NCBI RefSeq assembly: GCF_033115175.1
Contig: NC_084837.1
Location: 10,058,266 to 10,122,265 of the forward strand
Origin: Lepus europaeus
Lineage: Eukaryota > Chordata > Mammalia > Lagomorpha > Leporidae
Reading direction: 5' to 3'
Length of the DNA stretch: 64,000 nt
Of the stretch, positions 35,099 to 47,131 are shown piece by piece; the stretch's first letter is position 1, and every line of letters begins with the position of its first letter. The position numbers were made by a program, and so were the translations under genes. The notes under the pieces were generated by a model. It searched no databases. It worked only from the letters and a program-made list of their open reading frames with translations, and was not told the origin of the DNA.

Positions 35099-38000
35099 CT
35101 TTGGGGCCCAAGTTTCTGCTTCGGGCTGTTCAGGCACTGACTGTTTGCTTCCAGGCGAGGGTATCAAGTTGGACCATGAACCAGGGGAGCCCACAGCTCC
35201 CTCACCTTGTGGGTGGGGTTGTGTGTGTAGGTTTCCCCTGGAGCCTTAATGAAAAGGTACAACAAGAAATGTGAGCTGTCAATCTGACCAGATTCTGTCT
35301 TGCACAGACACTGTCACCATCAGCTGCTCACTTCCCCCAAGGGTACAGCAGTGAGACAGGGCACAGCTCCTGGCCTGCCTGGTCCACCTGCCTCCAGTGA
35401 GACGTATCTCTGGCTTCAAACACAGGGAGCTCCGTTCTGCTTTTCTGCGTGTGTGTATCTGAGGAGTGGGTCTCTGCTGATCCGCAGTCTGCCCTGTCCT
35501 TCCTGGTGTTGACCTGACCTTCCCTGCGTGCGTGTGGGGCCTGGATGCTTGGGGCTCTTATTTTGGAGTTCCCTGTAGCTGTCTGCGAGCTCACCGGAGC
35601 CTGCAGGGAGGAGAGTAAGGGAGCGGCACCCAGCATCTGTCTTTTCTGTGGAGTCGCCCCCCAGGCACCTCATTGTCCCACCTGGGGCAGCTCTGTTACA
35701 GGTCCTCTGCTTCCTGGCACAGGCTGGCGAGGGGCAAAACCGCAAGAGTCACCCACGCTGATGTCCTCCTGGCTGGTGGCCGTGGGGGCCTCCTGTTTCC
35801 AGCGTGTGCCTTGGGCAGCCCGGAGCCTTCAGCCCCCCATGCCTCCATCACGTGCACCCTGGTTTCGCCTTCCTCTTCTGTTCCTGTGCTCATGGGGCTC
35901 ACTGGCACTTTTTGGATATTCTTAAGCATTTCCAAGGTCCTGGTGCCTGCAGCCTGGGCTCAGCCTGCGATCTTGCCCCCGTCTGCCAGCACTGCTGGGC
36001 ATCTCTCGGGCTCAGTTTGCAGGCAGCTCTGAGTGCCAGCGACAGTGCCAGTGCCAGGCATGGGGGCTTTGTAGTCAGAAGGAGCAGGGCTCCCATCCTG
36101 CCCCTCCCTCCCCCAGTCCTCAGCACGGCCGTGGTCCAATCCATCTGCACACATGAGCCCTCCAGATGCGTGCGTGCCAGGCAGTCCCTTGCTAAGTTTT
36201 TTCTCTTTCCTTGTTGGGAAAACTGTATAGCTTCCCCTGGATTCTGTGTCTCTCAGTAAAAAGTGATAACCATTGTATAATAAAAAACGAGGTGTGCTTA
36301 AAAACTGGGTGGGTCTTTGATTTCATTTGGCTCTGATCTGTTGACAGCCTGGAAACTAAAACGTGGCCAGTCCCAATTGTCCAGTGGATGTATGGCTGAA
36401 AGGTGGTCAGCCTAAAACCAGATCATCAAAATTCTGTTGTCTTAATTAAAGCTGTGGAATTCCTGTTTTAATTACAGTTTTTGAATACAGTGCCCCCACC
36501 CCCCCCAAATAGCAACACCTGCATGTCGAGGAAGAAGCATGGATTTGGCACATTCCTAGGGAGGCAGGGCCAAGAGCATGGCGCAGGGTCCCTACCTGCT
36601 CTGTCTCATAGAGTCGTGGGGCTCTGGGCTCACAGTGGGCGGGCAGGGGTGTGCGCCGGCCCAGAGGTGGCCTCCCTGCCCCTTCTCAGCCTCCACTCTG
36701 GCTTTTCCACGCAGCAGGCCTAGCTCGGCAGCTTGGGTGTCTGTCCCTTTTGGACAAGTCGGGCCAGTGTTTCTTCCCAGGTTTCCAGAGAGTGACGCAG
36801 AGGGGACTTAGAACCATGCACAGACTTTTCTGGTATGGCACAAATGAGACGTTGGAGAGACTTCCAGCCGCCAGGCAGCAGTCTGCACAGAGTGAATTAA
36901 GTCCCCTTTGGGAGGACAGGGACGTAGCTGCCTGTCCGTCCCTGTGACTCTGACGGCTTCCACCCTCGCTGAGCAGGGCAGGAGAGCTGCATGGCCCCCT
37001 GCAGGAACTCTGCAGCCAGGGCTGGGGTGCAGACGTGGGCTCCGCCTCCGGCAGTCCCCAGTCTGCAGGTGGAAGCAATACCAGTACCAACAGGTTACAC
37101 GATCGATGTCTCCTTTGAACAAGGGAGTGTTCCTGTTCTCCCTGCCCCTGAAATTTCTACAAAACAATGCATTTCTAGGTTTGTGGTTATCGCTGTAATG
37201 AAATCTACAGGAGCTCTAGGAAGTTGCCAAGATAAGCGATCAGAAACTTCTTTTCCTAAATTTGACCATGGGCAATGTCCATTTTCTCTTCCTTTTTTTT
37301 TTTCCCTCTTAGATAAAAATAAGCTTAGACTTTCCCCCCAGGCGTCGGCTGTTTTGTGACCGTCTGTTCTCTGGGGAAGGTATCTTTCACGTGTTCGGCC
37401 TCAGCCAGCCACCCTGCAGCTGTCTAGGGCGAGTGTGTTGAATGCAAGTCGCAGACAAATCATGAAGAGAGGCCTGTGAGTCAGGTTTCCCAGGCCCCGG
37501 GGCCTTGGTGGCAGAGGCAGACATTCCTGGGATGTTTGTGGTTACTGAGAAACCATGGAGATCCTTGCTTTAATAATCAGAATAGCACTCTTAAAAAAAA
37601 AAAAAAAAAAACAACAACCATTGTTGTCCAGCCAGGGTTTGTACTCTGCGAGTGAGGTTTTCCAGACAGGAGAAATGGCTGTGACTGGCAGCCACGGAGC
37701 GGCGAGGGCCCAGCTCAGCCAGCCACGCACTCGGCTCCCGGGATGGCTGCCGGTCGCTGCGGACCAGAGACATCTGCGAGTGGGGGTCTGCGGTTAAAGG
37801 GGCGTGAGAGACAGCTCCCCTTCTGATCACCGTTACCTTTTCCAAGAATGAGTTTGTGCATTGGCTTGAGCCTTTCTGAGCGCACGCGTGCCTCTCAGAT
37901 GCACGCGTGAGATCTATCCACGTGTGACCGCAGCGGCTGCAGAGGCCCCCCGTCCGGGCCGATGGCGTCTCGGTGCTGTGCTCTGCATTTTGGGTGGAAG

Positions 38001-38424
38001 GTGTACGGCAGTCCCAGGCACGAGGCAGGTCAGCTGGCGTCAGCCTGCGTCGTTGAATGTGAGGGGTTGTGTGTCTCTGCCGGAGTACGTCTGGAGGAGA
38101 AGAGCAGGCGGCCTCACGCTTCGCCCTCGCCCATGCGGTCCCGTGTGGCTTCCAGACAGGGATGCGCTCTGAGGGACTTGGCATGGTGCGTGTGAGCCTC
38201 CTGTCACCCTCCTGTGCCCTGCCACCCTGGACACACAGCCTGCTGCTCGCCCAGGCTTTGCACACGTGGCCTGCAGCCGCTTGCTCCCAGGGCCATGACC
38301 AGCAGGGAGACGGGAGACTCAAAGCCCAGGGGACAATGCCATCGAGATGCAGTCAGCGGGGGGCTGCTGGTGGTGCCACGTAGCCCTGGCTTCACTGTGT
38401 TTTAGATTTTGCCTTCTTATCTTT

Positions 38425-38710
38425 TCTTGCATTTACTTATTATACAGAGAGACAGGAGAGAGAAATCTCCCATCCAATGGTTCACTGCGCAAACAGAGAT
38501 GGGGACAGGCTGAGGCCAGGAGCCAGAAACTTCCTCTAGGTCTCCCACGTCCGGGGCAGAGGCCCCATTACTTGAATCGTTGTTGGCTGCCACTCAGGTT
38601 CACAAGAAGCTGAAGTTGGAAGCAGAGCAGGGACTCGAACCCAGGCCCTGCAGTGTGGGGTGTGGGTGTCTGAGGCAGTGACCTAACGGCTGCTCCAAGT
38701 GCTGTCCAGG
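38425..38710 (-). mobile_element. Old C-repeat SINE
   Basis: TTGCATTTACTTATTATACA leads to a GACAGGAGAGAGAAATCTCC stretch and CCAATGGTTCACTGCGCAAA. The head with AGGGACTCGAACCCAGGCCC is still recognisable. Strongly diverged. Confidence 0.78.
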
Positions 38711-38786
38711 CTCAGTGTAGGTTTTACGTGCACTTCTCTTGTGATGAGTGAGGCTGACGACGGTTTGGCCTGTGTGAGAGCTGCTT

Positions 38787-38857
38787 CGAAAGGAGCTTTT
38801 CAAGAAGTTCATGGAAAACGTCATGAAAAAACGATGCATGGATTTCAGATTTTTTTC
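38787..38857. mobile_element. Half of a mariner-type short element
   Basis: CGAAAGGAGCTTTTCAAGAA followed by GTTCATGGAAAACGTCATGA and CGATGCATGGATTTCAGATT is the reverse complement of the right half of the element at 20657. Confidence 0.6.
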
Positions 38858-38888
38858 TTGTAATTAGCAGATACCATTTTTTAAAATA

Positions 38889-39239
38889 TTTTTTTTTATT
38901 TTTTGTTTTTTTATTTTTTGACAGGCAGAGTTAGACAGTGAGAGAGAGAGAGACAGACAGAGAGAAAGGTCTTCCTTCTGTTGGTTCACCCCCCCAAATG
39001 GCCGCCACGGCTGGCGCGCTGCACCAATCCGAAGCCAGGAGCCAGGTGCTTCTCCTGGTCTCCCATGCGGGTGCAGGGCCCAAGGACCTGGGCCATCCTC
39101 CACTGCCTTCCCGGGCCACAGCAGAGAGCTGGACTGGAAGAGGAGCAACTGGGACAGAACCGGTGCCCCAACTGGGACTAAAACCCGGGGTGCCGGCACC
39201 GCAGGCGGAGGATTAGCCTAGTGAGCCACGGCGCTGGCC
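38889..39239 (-). mobile_element. C-repeat SINE, type B, inserted in the tail of another SINE
   Basis: T-rich run, then GACAGGCAGAGTTAGACAGT. The head ends GTGAGCCACGGCGCTGGCC. It abuts the type A element at 39241. The AGCAGATACCATTTTTTAA/AGCAGATAGCATTTTAA pair flanks both elements together, so this copy landed later, in the tail of the type A copy. Confidence 0.92.
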
Positions 39240-39240
39240 G

Positions 39241-39564
39241 AAAGGATTTATTTATTTGACAGATAGAGTTACAGACAGTGAGAGGGAGAGACAGACAGAA
39301 AGGTCTTCTATCCGCTGGTTCACTCCCCAAATGTCCGTAATGGCTGGAGCTGGGCAGATCTGAAGCCAGGAGCCAGGAGCCAGGAGCTTCTATCCCTGCA
39401 CATGGGTGCAGGGGCCCAAGGACTTGGGCCATCTTCCACTGCTTTCCCAGGACATAGCAGAGAGCTGGATGGGAAGAGGAGCAGCCGGGACTCGAACCAG
39501 TGCCCATATGGGATGCCGGCACTGCAGGTGCAGGATTAACCTACTGCGCTACAGCACCAGCTCC
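39241..39564 (-). mobile_element. C-repeat SINE, type A (older partner of a nested pair)
   Basis: Tail AAAGGATTTATTTATTTGAC; head ending CTGCGCTACAGCACCAGCTC. Its target-site duplication is separated by the inserted type B copy. Confidence 0.92.
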
Positions 39565-40232
39565 AGCAGATAGCATTTTAAGCATATAATGATACTGCCT
39601 TCCCCCTCTTTAGGTATTGAGATAATATATCTTTAATTTGCATGGTCATCAGAGGCTTAATGCTCCACTCAAGAGTTCAACAAGGAAAACACAAGAAGAC
39701 CGTAGCTCAGCAGGGATGTAGGCCAGGACTGTGCACAGTAGCCAAATGAAAAGATGCCGACGTCACTCACACAGCACTTTTAAATAGTCACAGAACATTC
39801 AAACTATACTAGTTTATCATTCTTAGCATTTGTGTGACAGCGACAAAACCACGTGTACATAAGATGGATTCGCACTTTAATCCCATTTTCCCCCAAATGT
39901 TTCGAAGCCCACTCTTCCCTGCCCTTGTAAACCCTCTCCACATGCCTCTTGCTATCATTTGAGGGGCTCTGTCACCGTTCCTTACGGATCCTGTGCTGGC
40001 CCCGGACCCCGCGACTATTAACACGCAACCAGAGGCCCCGTGGAGCCCCCAGGGAGCAGAGAGCTGCAGGGAGAACTTGGAACGTGCGAGGGGCTGAAGG
40101 AAAAATGTCCTGTTTTTCCCTTATTTGTTAGGTGAATATATTAAATATAAAGTATCTAGGGAGATATTAATACATATGTGAAGACTGCCTGAAAAGAACA
40201 TTTTAAATTCTGGACATTAAAAATGCTTAACG

Positions 40233-40640
40233 TGGGGCTGGCATTGGGGTACAGTGAGTTAAACCACCGTCCTGTAACTGCCCAGCGTCCCGTATCTGAG
40301 CACAGGTTAGAGTCCCGGCTGCTCCACTTGCTATCCAGCTCCCTGCTAGTGTGCCTGGAAAAGCAGCAGCAGACGGCCCTGGTGCTTGGCCCTTGCATCC
40401 ATTTGGGAGAACAGGATGGAGTTCCTGGCTCCTGGCTTCAGCCTGGCCCAGCTCTGGTCATTCTGGCCATTTGAGGAGTGAGCCAGTGTGTGAAATTTCT
40501 CTCTCTCTCTCTCTTTCTTTCCCTTTCTCATTCTCTCTTTCTCATTTTCTCTCTCTCTCATTCTCTGTCTCTATCTCTCAGTGTGTCTCCTTCTCTCTGT
40601 CCCTCTGCTTCTCAAATAAATAAATCTTTGAAAAATATTT
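40233..40640 (+). mobile_element. C-repeat SINE, plus strand, with long CT tract
   Basis: The head GTGGGGCTGGCATTGGGGTA carries A-box-like TACAGTGAGTTAAACC and B-box-like GGTTAGAGTCCCGGC. The body is standard. A CT-rich microsatellite of about 110 bp (40495-40605) precedes the AATAAATAAATCTTTG end. Confidence 0.9.
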
Positions 40641-40917
40641 ACGGAAATAAAATGATATATCTTCTTGTATGGGGAGATACAGCATTGTCAGTTTTCTTAT
40701 TAGCGTCAGTTCTGCACGAGCTGATGCCATAGGTCAATGCAATAGCAGTAAACGCACAAACAGGACTTCTTTTTAGAACACGAAGAAGAATAATAACTTT
40801 TATCTACAAAAATAAGCCTGCAATAGCAGCCAGGAAAATTCAAGTGGAGAGGGGTGGGTTGGGGGGGGCACGATGACAGTGCCACCGCCTGGGTGGGGAC
40901 TGTGCTCCAGGGGGGAC

Positions 40918-41722
40918 AATGCAGCAGAGACAGGCCGGCACGTCCAGGGAGGACCCCGAGCAGAGAGGCCAGCACGTCCGTGGAGGCCCCGAGCAGAGAC
41001 AGGCCGGCACGTCCAGGGGGGACCCCGAGCAGAGACAGGCCAGCACGTCCAGGGGGGACCCCGAGCAGAGACAGGCCGGCACGTCCAGGGGGGACCCTGA
41101 GCAGAGACAGGCCGGCACGTCCAGGGGGGACCCCGAGCAGAGACAAGCCGGCACATCCAGGGAGGACCCCCAGCAGAGAGGCCGGCACATCCAGGGAGGA
41201 CCCTGAGCAGAGACAGGCCAGCGTGTCCAGGGAGGACCCCACAGCAGAGACAGGCCGGCACGTCCAGGGAGGACCCCGAGCAGAGACAGGCCAGCATGTC
41301 CAGGGAGGACCCAAGCAGAGACAGGCCAGCGTGTCCAGGGAGGACCCAAGCAGAGACAGGCCGGCACGTCCAGGGAGGACCCCACAGCAGAGAGGCCAGC
41401 ACGTCCAGGGAGGACCCCACAGATACAGGCCAGCGTGTCCAGGGAGGACCCCGAGCAGAGACAGGCTTGCACGTCCAGGGAGGACCCCGAGCAGAGACAG
41501 GCCAGCACGTCCAGGGAGGACCCAAGCAGAGACAGGCCGGCACGTCCAGGGAGGACCCCGAGCAGAGACAGGCCGGCACGCCCAGGGAGGACCCCACAGA
41601 GACAGGCCGGCACGCCCAGGGAGGACCCCACAGAGACAGGCCAGCGTGTCCAGGGAGGACCCAAGCAGAGACAGGCCGGCACGCCCAGGGAGGACCCCAC
41701 AGAGACAGGCCAGCTTGCACGT
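40918..41722 (+). repeat. 36-bp minisatellite, about 22 units
   Basis: Units of the form GAGCAGAGACAGGCCGGCAC followed by GTCCAGGGAGGACCCC repeat for about 800 bp. Units of 36 bp are mixed with shorter variants that lack a few bases before AGCAGAGACAGG. Variants GCACGTCC, GCGTGTCC, GCACGCCC and GCACATCC are interspersed. Because the unit is close to a multiple of three and has no stop, frames up to 366 aa stay open on both strands. I see no start-site, splice or conservation evidence that it is coding. Confidence 0.97.
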
Positions 41723-41966
41723 TGCTCGTGTTTGCTCCTGAGTGCCGTGCTGGTCCGAGAAGAAGCGTGGTGGACTCAGGAACTGCGTGTTGCATTGTCT
41801 CGCCACACCAAGGTCAGTGTCAGGTGGACTAAGTCTTCACACAGGAGCATTCACATCAGCAGGCACTGGGGAAGGTGATGACGTTGGCAGCTGTGGGCTA
41901 AGGGCGACCTCTGGTCTCTAAGCAGCAGAAAGGAGACAGCGGAGCGCTCACAGCCCCAAGCAGGCG

Positions 41967-42655
41967 GAAATTATTTTTTTACGTTTATTTGAAAGGCAGA
42001 GTGAGAGAGAGAGAGAGGGAGACACAGGGAGACAGATCTCCCGTCTGCTTGCTAACTGCCCAAACAGCTGCAGCAGCCAGGGCTGGGCCAGGCCCCAGCC
42101 AGGAGTCTAGAACTCCGTCCAGGCCTCCCCCATGGGCAGCAGGGACCCAAGCACTTGGGCCAGCATCTACTTCCTCCCAGGCACATTCCAGGAGGCCTAG
42201 TCTTTTTTTTTTTTTTTAAGATTTATTTGAAAGAGTTACAGAGAGAGGTAGAGACAAAAAGAGAGGTCTTCCATCCCCTGGTTCACTCCCCAAATGGCTG
42301 CAACGGCCAGAGCTGCGCCGATCCGAAGCCAGGAGCCAGGAGCTTCTTCCAGGTCTCCCAGGTGGCTGCAGGGCCCAAGGACTTGGGCTGTCCTACACTG
42401 CTTTCCCAGGCCATAGCAGAGAGCTGGATCAGAAGAGGAGCAACTGGGACTAGAACAGACTAGAACTGGGACTAGAACTGGGACGCCGGCGCTTCAGGCC
42501 AGGACTTTAACCTGTTTCGCCACCGCGCCGGCCCCCCTCCCAGGCACATTAACAGGGAACTGGATCAGAAGCAGAGGAGCTGGGACTCAGAGCTGGCTCT
42601 CTAATATGCAATGCAGGCATGCCAAGGGCAGCCACAGCAGTGCCCCACACCCCAA
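41967..42655 (-). mobile_element. Old C-repeat SINE split by a younger one
   Basis: The left part is 41967-42195 (tail TTACGTTTATTTGAAAGGCA, body with CAGGGACCCAAGCACTTGGG). The right part is 42535-42655 (AACAGGGAACTGGATCAGAA onward). The two halves are contiguous in the consensus and separated by the insert at 42196-42533. Confidence 0.85.
42196..42533 (-). mobile_element. C-repeat SINE, type A, inserted into an older SINE
   Basis: A poly-T and TTAAGATTTATTTGAAAG tail begin the copy; the head ends TTCGCCACCGCGCCGGCCCC. CCTCCCAGGCACATT occurs on both sides (42173-42187 and about 42536-42550), consistent with a target-site duplication. A small local duplication of GGGACTAGAAC units lies in the head. 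Confidence 0.9.
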
Positions 42656-43009
42656 AATTATTTTCAGTGTGAATTATGTGTGTCTGGCAAAGAGCTCATG
42701 TCCTTCATCTGCAGAAAACACTTGCAAATCAATGAAAAATAGAACTGTAGCTGAGTTCATAGAGAAAAACCGACGGACGGGTGTTGTGGCTGCTGCTTGT
42801 GGTGCCGGCGTCCCATATCCCAGTGCTGTGCCCTGGCTGCACCTGCGGGGCCTGGCTCAGGGTCCTCGTTTGCCCTCATTGGAGCCTCCATCATCCCACT
42901 GAGCAGACCCTGCATGCAGGCCCAGGGGGCAGGGATGGAGTGTGCCAGGGGCCGAGGTGGCGGGAGCTGCCCTGGGCTTCACAGCACATCCTGGAGAATA
43001 CTGTTTGTA

Positions 43010-43267
43010 GATGGCTGATGTTATGTTTACAATATCCCAAGGAATCCACAAAAAGAAACTTGAATCGCTTCAGCGAGAAAAATATTGAAATCAGTTGTGG
43101 TTATTCATACTATCAGTGGGTGATCTGAAAATGAAATTAAAAAGGAATTACATTTATAGTGGTATCAAAAAGACTGAAACATTTGGGAATAAATGTAGCA
43201 AAAGAAGGACAAGGATTATATATTGAAAACTACGAAATATTGTTGAAAGAAGTTAAAGGCAAAGAAA
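43010..43267 (+). mobile_element. L1 ORF2 fragment, plus strand
   Basis: With shifts between frames, this reads LGINVAKEGQGLYIENYEIL followed by LKEVKG, matching the L1 ORF2 segment that usually reads K-Y-L-G-I-N-L-x-K-E-V-K-D-L-Y. The fragment is broken and is cut off by a SINE at 43268. Confidence 0.75.
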
Positions 43268-43584
43268 ACAGGCGCCGCAGCTCAATAGGCTAATCCTCCA
43301 CCTGCAGCGCCGGCACACTGGGTTCTAGTCCTGGTCGGGGCGCCGGATTCTGTCCCAGTTGCCCCTCTTCCAGGCCAGCTCTCTGCTGTGGCCTGGGAGT
43401 GCAGTGGAGGATGGCCCAGGTCCTTGGGCCCTGCACCCCATGGGAGACCAGGAGAAGCACCTGGCTCCTGGCTTCAGATCAGTGTGGTGCCCCGGCCGCG
43501 GCAGCCATTGGAGGGTGAACCACGGTAAAGGAAGACTTTCTTTCTGTCTCTCTCACTGTCTGCCTGTCAAAAAAAAAAAAAAAA
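43268..43584 (+). mobile_element. C-repeat SINE, type B, plus strand
   Basis: The head GGCGCCGCAGCTCAATAGGC (A box) and GGGTTCTAGTCCTGGTCGGG (B box) are clear. It ends CTGCCTGTC plus an A-run. Full length. Confidence 0.93.
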
Positions 43585-43851
43585 GAGTGGCAATGGTGAT
43601 ACAACTCTGCAGATAAACTGAAACGAGCAAATTGTGCCTTGTGAAACAGTGAGTTCTGTAATTTATGACTTAGATTTCAATAATGCTTTTTTTTTTTTTA
43701 AATATAGTCAAATTGACCAATCTTCTGTTGCCAGTAGGTTTGAGTAACAGTTAAGAGAATTGTGTTCTCCTAGGTTAAGAGGCTTACACACCTTTAGGCT
43801 GAAAAGAAATTCAGCCCAATTTTCCTCAAATGCTTGTGTAGTTTCATTTTT

Positions 43852-44133
43852 TAAGAAAGATTTGTTTATTTGAAAGGCAGAGTTACAGAGAGAGAGAGAG
43901 ATTCCCCCGCTGCTTGGCCAGGGCTGGGCAGGGCCAAAGCCAGGAGTCTGGAGCTTCGTCCACGTCTCCTACATGGGTGCAAGGGCCCAAGCACTTGTTG
44001 TCTTCTACTACTTGCCCAGGCCATTAGCGGGGAGCTGGATCGGAAGTAGAGCAACCGGGACTCTAACTGGCGCCAGCATGGGATGCCTGTGTCGCAGGTG
44101 GCGTCTTTACCTGCTACGCCATAGCTCTGGCTC
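43852..44133 (-). mobile_element. C-repeat SINE, type A
   Basis: Tail AAGAAAGATTTGTTTATTTG; head ending TACGCCATAGCTCTGGCTCC. GTAGTTTCATT occurs on both sides (about 43837 and 44135), a short target-site duplication. About 40 bp of body is missing near the start. Confidence 0.9.
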
Positions 44134-44970
44134 CTGTAGTTTCATTGTATATGTTCAGAACGAATGCTGATCCATTTGGAATCTTCCTAGTGTATTCTGT
44201 AAGGAACGGATCTGACTGTAGCAGCCTCCGTGTGCCTTCTCCAGCCCACAAAAACCATTCATTGGCAGCTCCTGTTTCGGTGACTTTCCCTCCGTGGCCG
44301 GGCCACTCTTTCCCATGACGGGAGACGGCGGAGGGTCCCAGCACCTTTGCCCACAGACAGTGTCAAATTGCTTGTCAGGCAACTGGTTACATTCAGTTTT
44401 TATCACAGTCATCTCCCGTGGAGGATCTTTATGGCGATTAATCAGACAATTAATTCCAAACAAGGCCTCCAGGATTTAAAACTACATTAGCTGTACAGCT
44501 GACCTCTTAGGATTGCTGTTGGGTATTGCCCACGTTCTTAAGCAAGATCCTTTAACAAGACCTATTAACCGAAGTGAGCTCAAAGGCCACTCATTCAAAC
44601 CGCAACCCATCTCTCAGAGTGGCATTTTTTTCCAGCTTTTGGGGGGTATACTTGACAGAGAGAGTGTGTGTTCTTAAGATGTACAGCACGATGATTCGAT
44701 ATATCTATACACTGAAATGGTCCCACAATCAAGTCTGTTAACACATCCCTTACCTCTAGAGTTGTGTGTGTGTGTGTGTGTGTGAACAGTGAGGATCTGC
44801 TTTCAACAGAGTTCAAGTCTAGGATGCAGTAGTATTCGGTATGATCACCTTACTGGGCATCACCTCCCCAGAACCTGTGCATCTTAGAACTTGCTGTTCC
44901 TACCCTTGGACCAACATCTCTCCACTACCTCCACGCCCTGCCCTCAGCCACCACACTTACCCTCTGCTTC

Positions 44971-45314
44971 TTTTTTTATTATTTTTATTATTATTTTTTT
45001 TTGATAGGCAGAGTTAGTGAGAGACAAAGACAGAGAGAAAGGTTTTCCTTCCTTTGGTTCATCCCCCAAATGGCCGCTACGGCCTGCGCGCTGTGCAGAT
45101 CCAAAGCCAGGAGCCAGGCGCCCCCTCTTGGTCTCCCATGCCGGTGCAGGGCCCAAGGACCTGGGCCATCCTCCACTGCACTCCCGGGCCACAGCAGAGA
45201 GCTGGACTGGAAGAGGAGCAACCAGGACAGAATCCGGCGCCCCAACTGGGACTAGAACCCAGGATGCCGGAGCCGCAGGGGGAGGATTAGCCTAGTGAGC
45301 CGCGGCGCCGGCCC
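44971..45314 (-). mobile_element. C-repeat SINE, type B, inside an L1
   Basis: T/A-rich run, then GATAGGCAGAGTTAGTGAGA. The head ends AGTGAGCCGCGGCGCCGGCC. Full length. Confidence 0.92.
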
Positions 45315-45945
45315 CCTCCCTTCTCTGAGCTGGATGTTGGTGGATCATGCAGCATCTGTCTGCCTGTGCCTGGCTGGTTCCACGTCACACGACACCCTGC
45401 AAGGCTCGCCCACGTTGTCACAGACGACGGGATGTCCCTTTTTCAGGCTGAAGTTTCCCATCGCGTGTCTGTGCCATCTGTTTGTTTAACCTACTCCTCC
45501 GCCCCAGACACAGCTTTTCCCCGCACGTTGGCTGTCGTGAGGAACGCTGTGTGACCACGTGGGTGCGGGCATCTCTTCCACACGCCGATTTCCTCTCCCT
45601 AGAGTGTGTGCAGCAGTGGAGTTGCCAGATCGCACGGCTGTTCAGTTTTTCATTTTTGAGGCCGACCCTGGGGACCTCTTACCTCTGCCAGTGCCACCCT
45701 AACAGGTGTGAGGTGCAGGCTCATCCTGCCCATCCATGATGCCGAGCCTCTTTTGGCTCTCCTCGGCCATTTGTGCGTCGTGAGAAGAACCTCTCTTCAG
45801 GGAATGGGCGTTTGGCACAGAAGTCAGGGCATCACTTGGGATGCTCGCATGTCCTGGTGGAGTGCCTGGCTTTGCCCTCAGTTCCTGCTCCTGCTCCTGC
45901 TCTCCTCACAATGCAGGCCCTGGGGGCAGCTCTGACAGCTCAGGG

Positions 45946-46036
45946 ACGGGAGAGACCTGGATTGAGTTCCTGGCTCCCAACATCGCCCCCGACCCCCGCC
46001 ATTGCAGATATTTGCCGAGTGAACCATCCGATGGGA

Positions 46037-46096
<60 letters not shown>

Positions 46097-46158
46097 TTCC
46101 TCTGTGTGTGTGTGTGTGTCTGCTTCTCAAACATAAACTTTGAATTTTTTAAAAAAGT
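45946..46158 (+). mobile_element. C-repeat SINE fragment, plus strand, with CT/TG microsatellite
   Basis: The 3' half of an element: GATTGAGTTCCTGGCTCCCA, a CT tract with a short TG run (about 46037-46120), and CTTCTCAAACATAAACTTTG. The head is missing. Confidence 0.75.
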
Positions 46159-46226
46159 TTCTTCAGGTGCCTCACCCATTTCTAATTGGGCTACTATTGT
46201 TAGCCATTGAGTTGTATGAGTTCTTT

Positions 46227-46260
46227 TTATTATTATTATTATTTTTTGACAGGCAGAGTG

Positions 46261-46306
<46 letters not shown>

Positions 46307-46591
46307 TCTTCCTTTGCCATTGGTTCACCCTCCAATGGCCGCCGCGGCTGGCGCGCTGCAGCCGGTGCACCACGCTGATCCGAAGGCAGGAGCCAGGTGC
46401 TTCTCCTGGTCTCCCATGGGGTGCAGGGCCCAAGCACTTGGGCCATCCTCCACTGCCCTCCTGGGCCACAGCAGAGAGCTGGCCTGGAAGAGGGGCAACC
46501 GGGACAGAATCCGGCGCCCCAACCGGGACTAGAACCCGGTGTGCCGGCGCCACAAGGCGGAGGATTAGCCTATTGAGCCATGGCGCCGGCC
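46227..46591 (-). mobile_element. C-repeat SINE, type B, with perfect target-site duplication
   Basis: T/A run, GACAGGCAGAGTGGACAGTG and a long GA tract. The head ends TTGAGCCATGGCGCCGGCC. GAGTTGTATGAGTTCTTT is identical at 46209-46226 and 46592-46609, so the insertion into the L1 is recent. Confidence 0.95.
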
Positions 46592-47131
46592 GAGTTGTAT
46601 GAGTTCTTTATACATTTTGAATACTAAGCCTCATCAGATATTGCAAACACCTTCCCCCATTCATAGGCTGCCTTTCTGTATGAGGGTTGTTTCCTTTTCT
46701 GCCCAGAGCTTTTTAGTTGGATGTGGTTCTTCTTCATACAGTTCACTGTTGGGTGTAGAAATACAACTGCTTTTTGTGTGTCAATTTTCTATTCTACAAC
46801 TTTGCTAAGTTCATTATTAGTTCCGACAGGTTCTGGTGGATTCGCTAAGGGTTTCTTTATATAAGATTATGTTATCTGCAGACAGAGACAGTGTAACTTC
46901 TCCGTTTCGCACTCGGTGCCTCTCCTGCCCCGGGCTAGGACTTCTACTGTGTTGCATGGAAGTGGTGAGGATGTGTGCCCTGCCTGCTTCCTGCTTCTTC
47001 CCGATCTCAGAAGAGAAGCCTTCAGCTTTGCAGCTCGAAGATGATGACAGGTGTGGGTTCTCATATACGGGCTGCAGTATTTTGTGGTACATTCCTTCTA
47101 GGCCTGAAGTGTTGAGATGATTTGGATCATG

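Noticed and set aside
40706..41832. 366-aa, 331-aa and 295-aa open frames over the 36-bp minisatellite, and the idea of a CRISPR-like array
   Set aside because: The frames exist because the unit is near a multiple of three. The array has no unique spacers between repeats and this is mammalian intron DNA, so it is a minisatellite.
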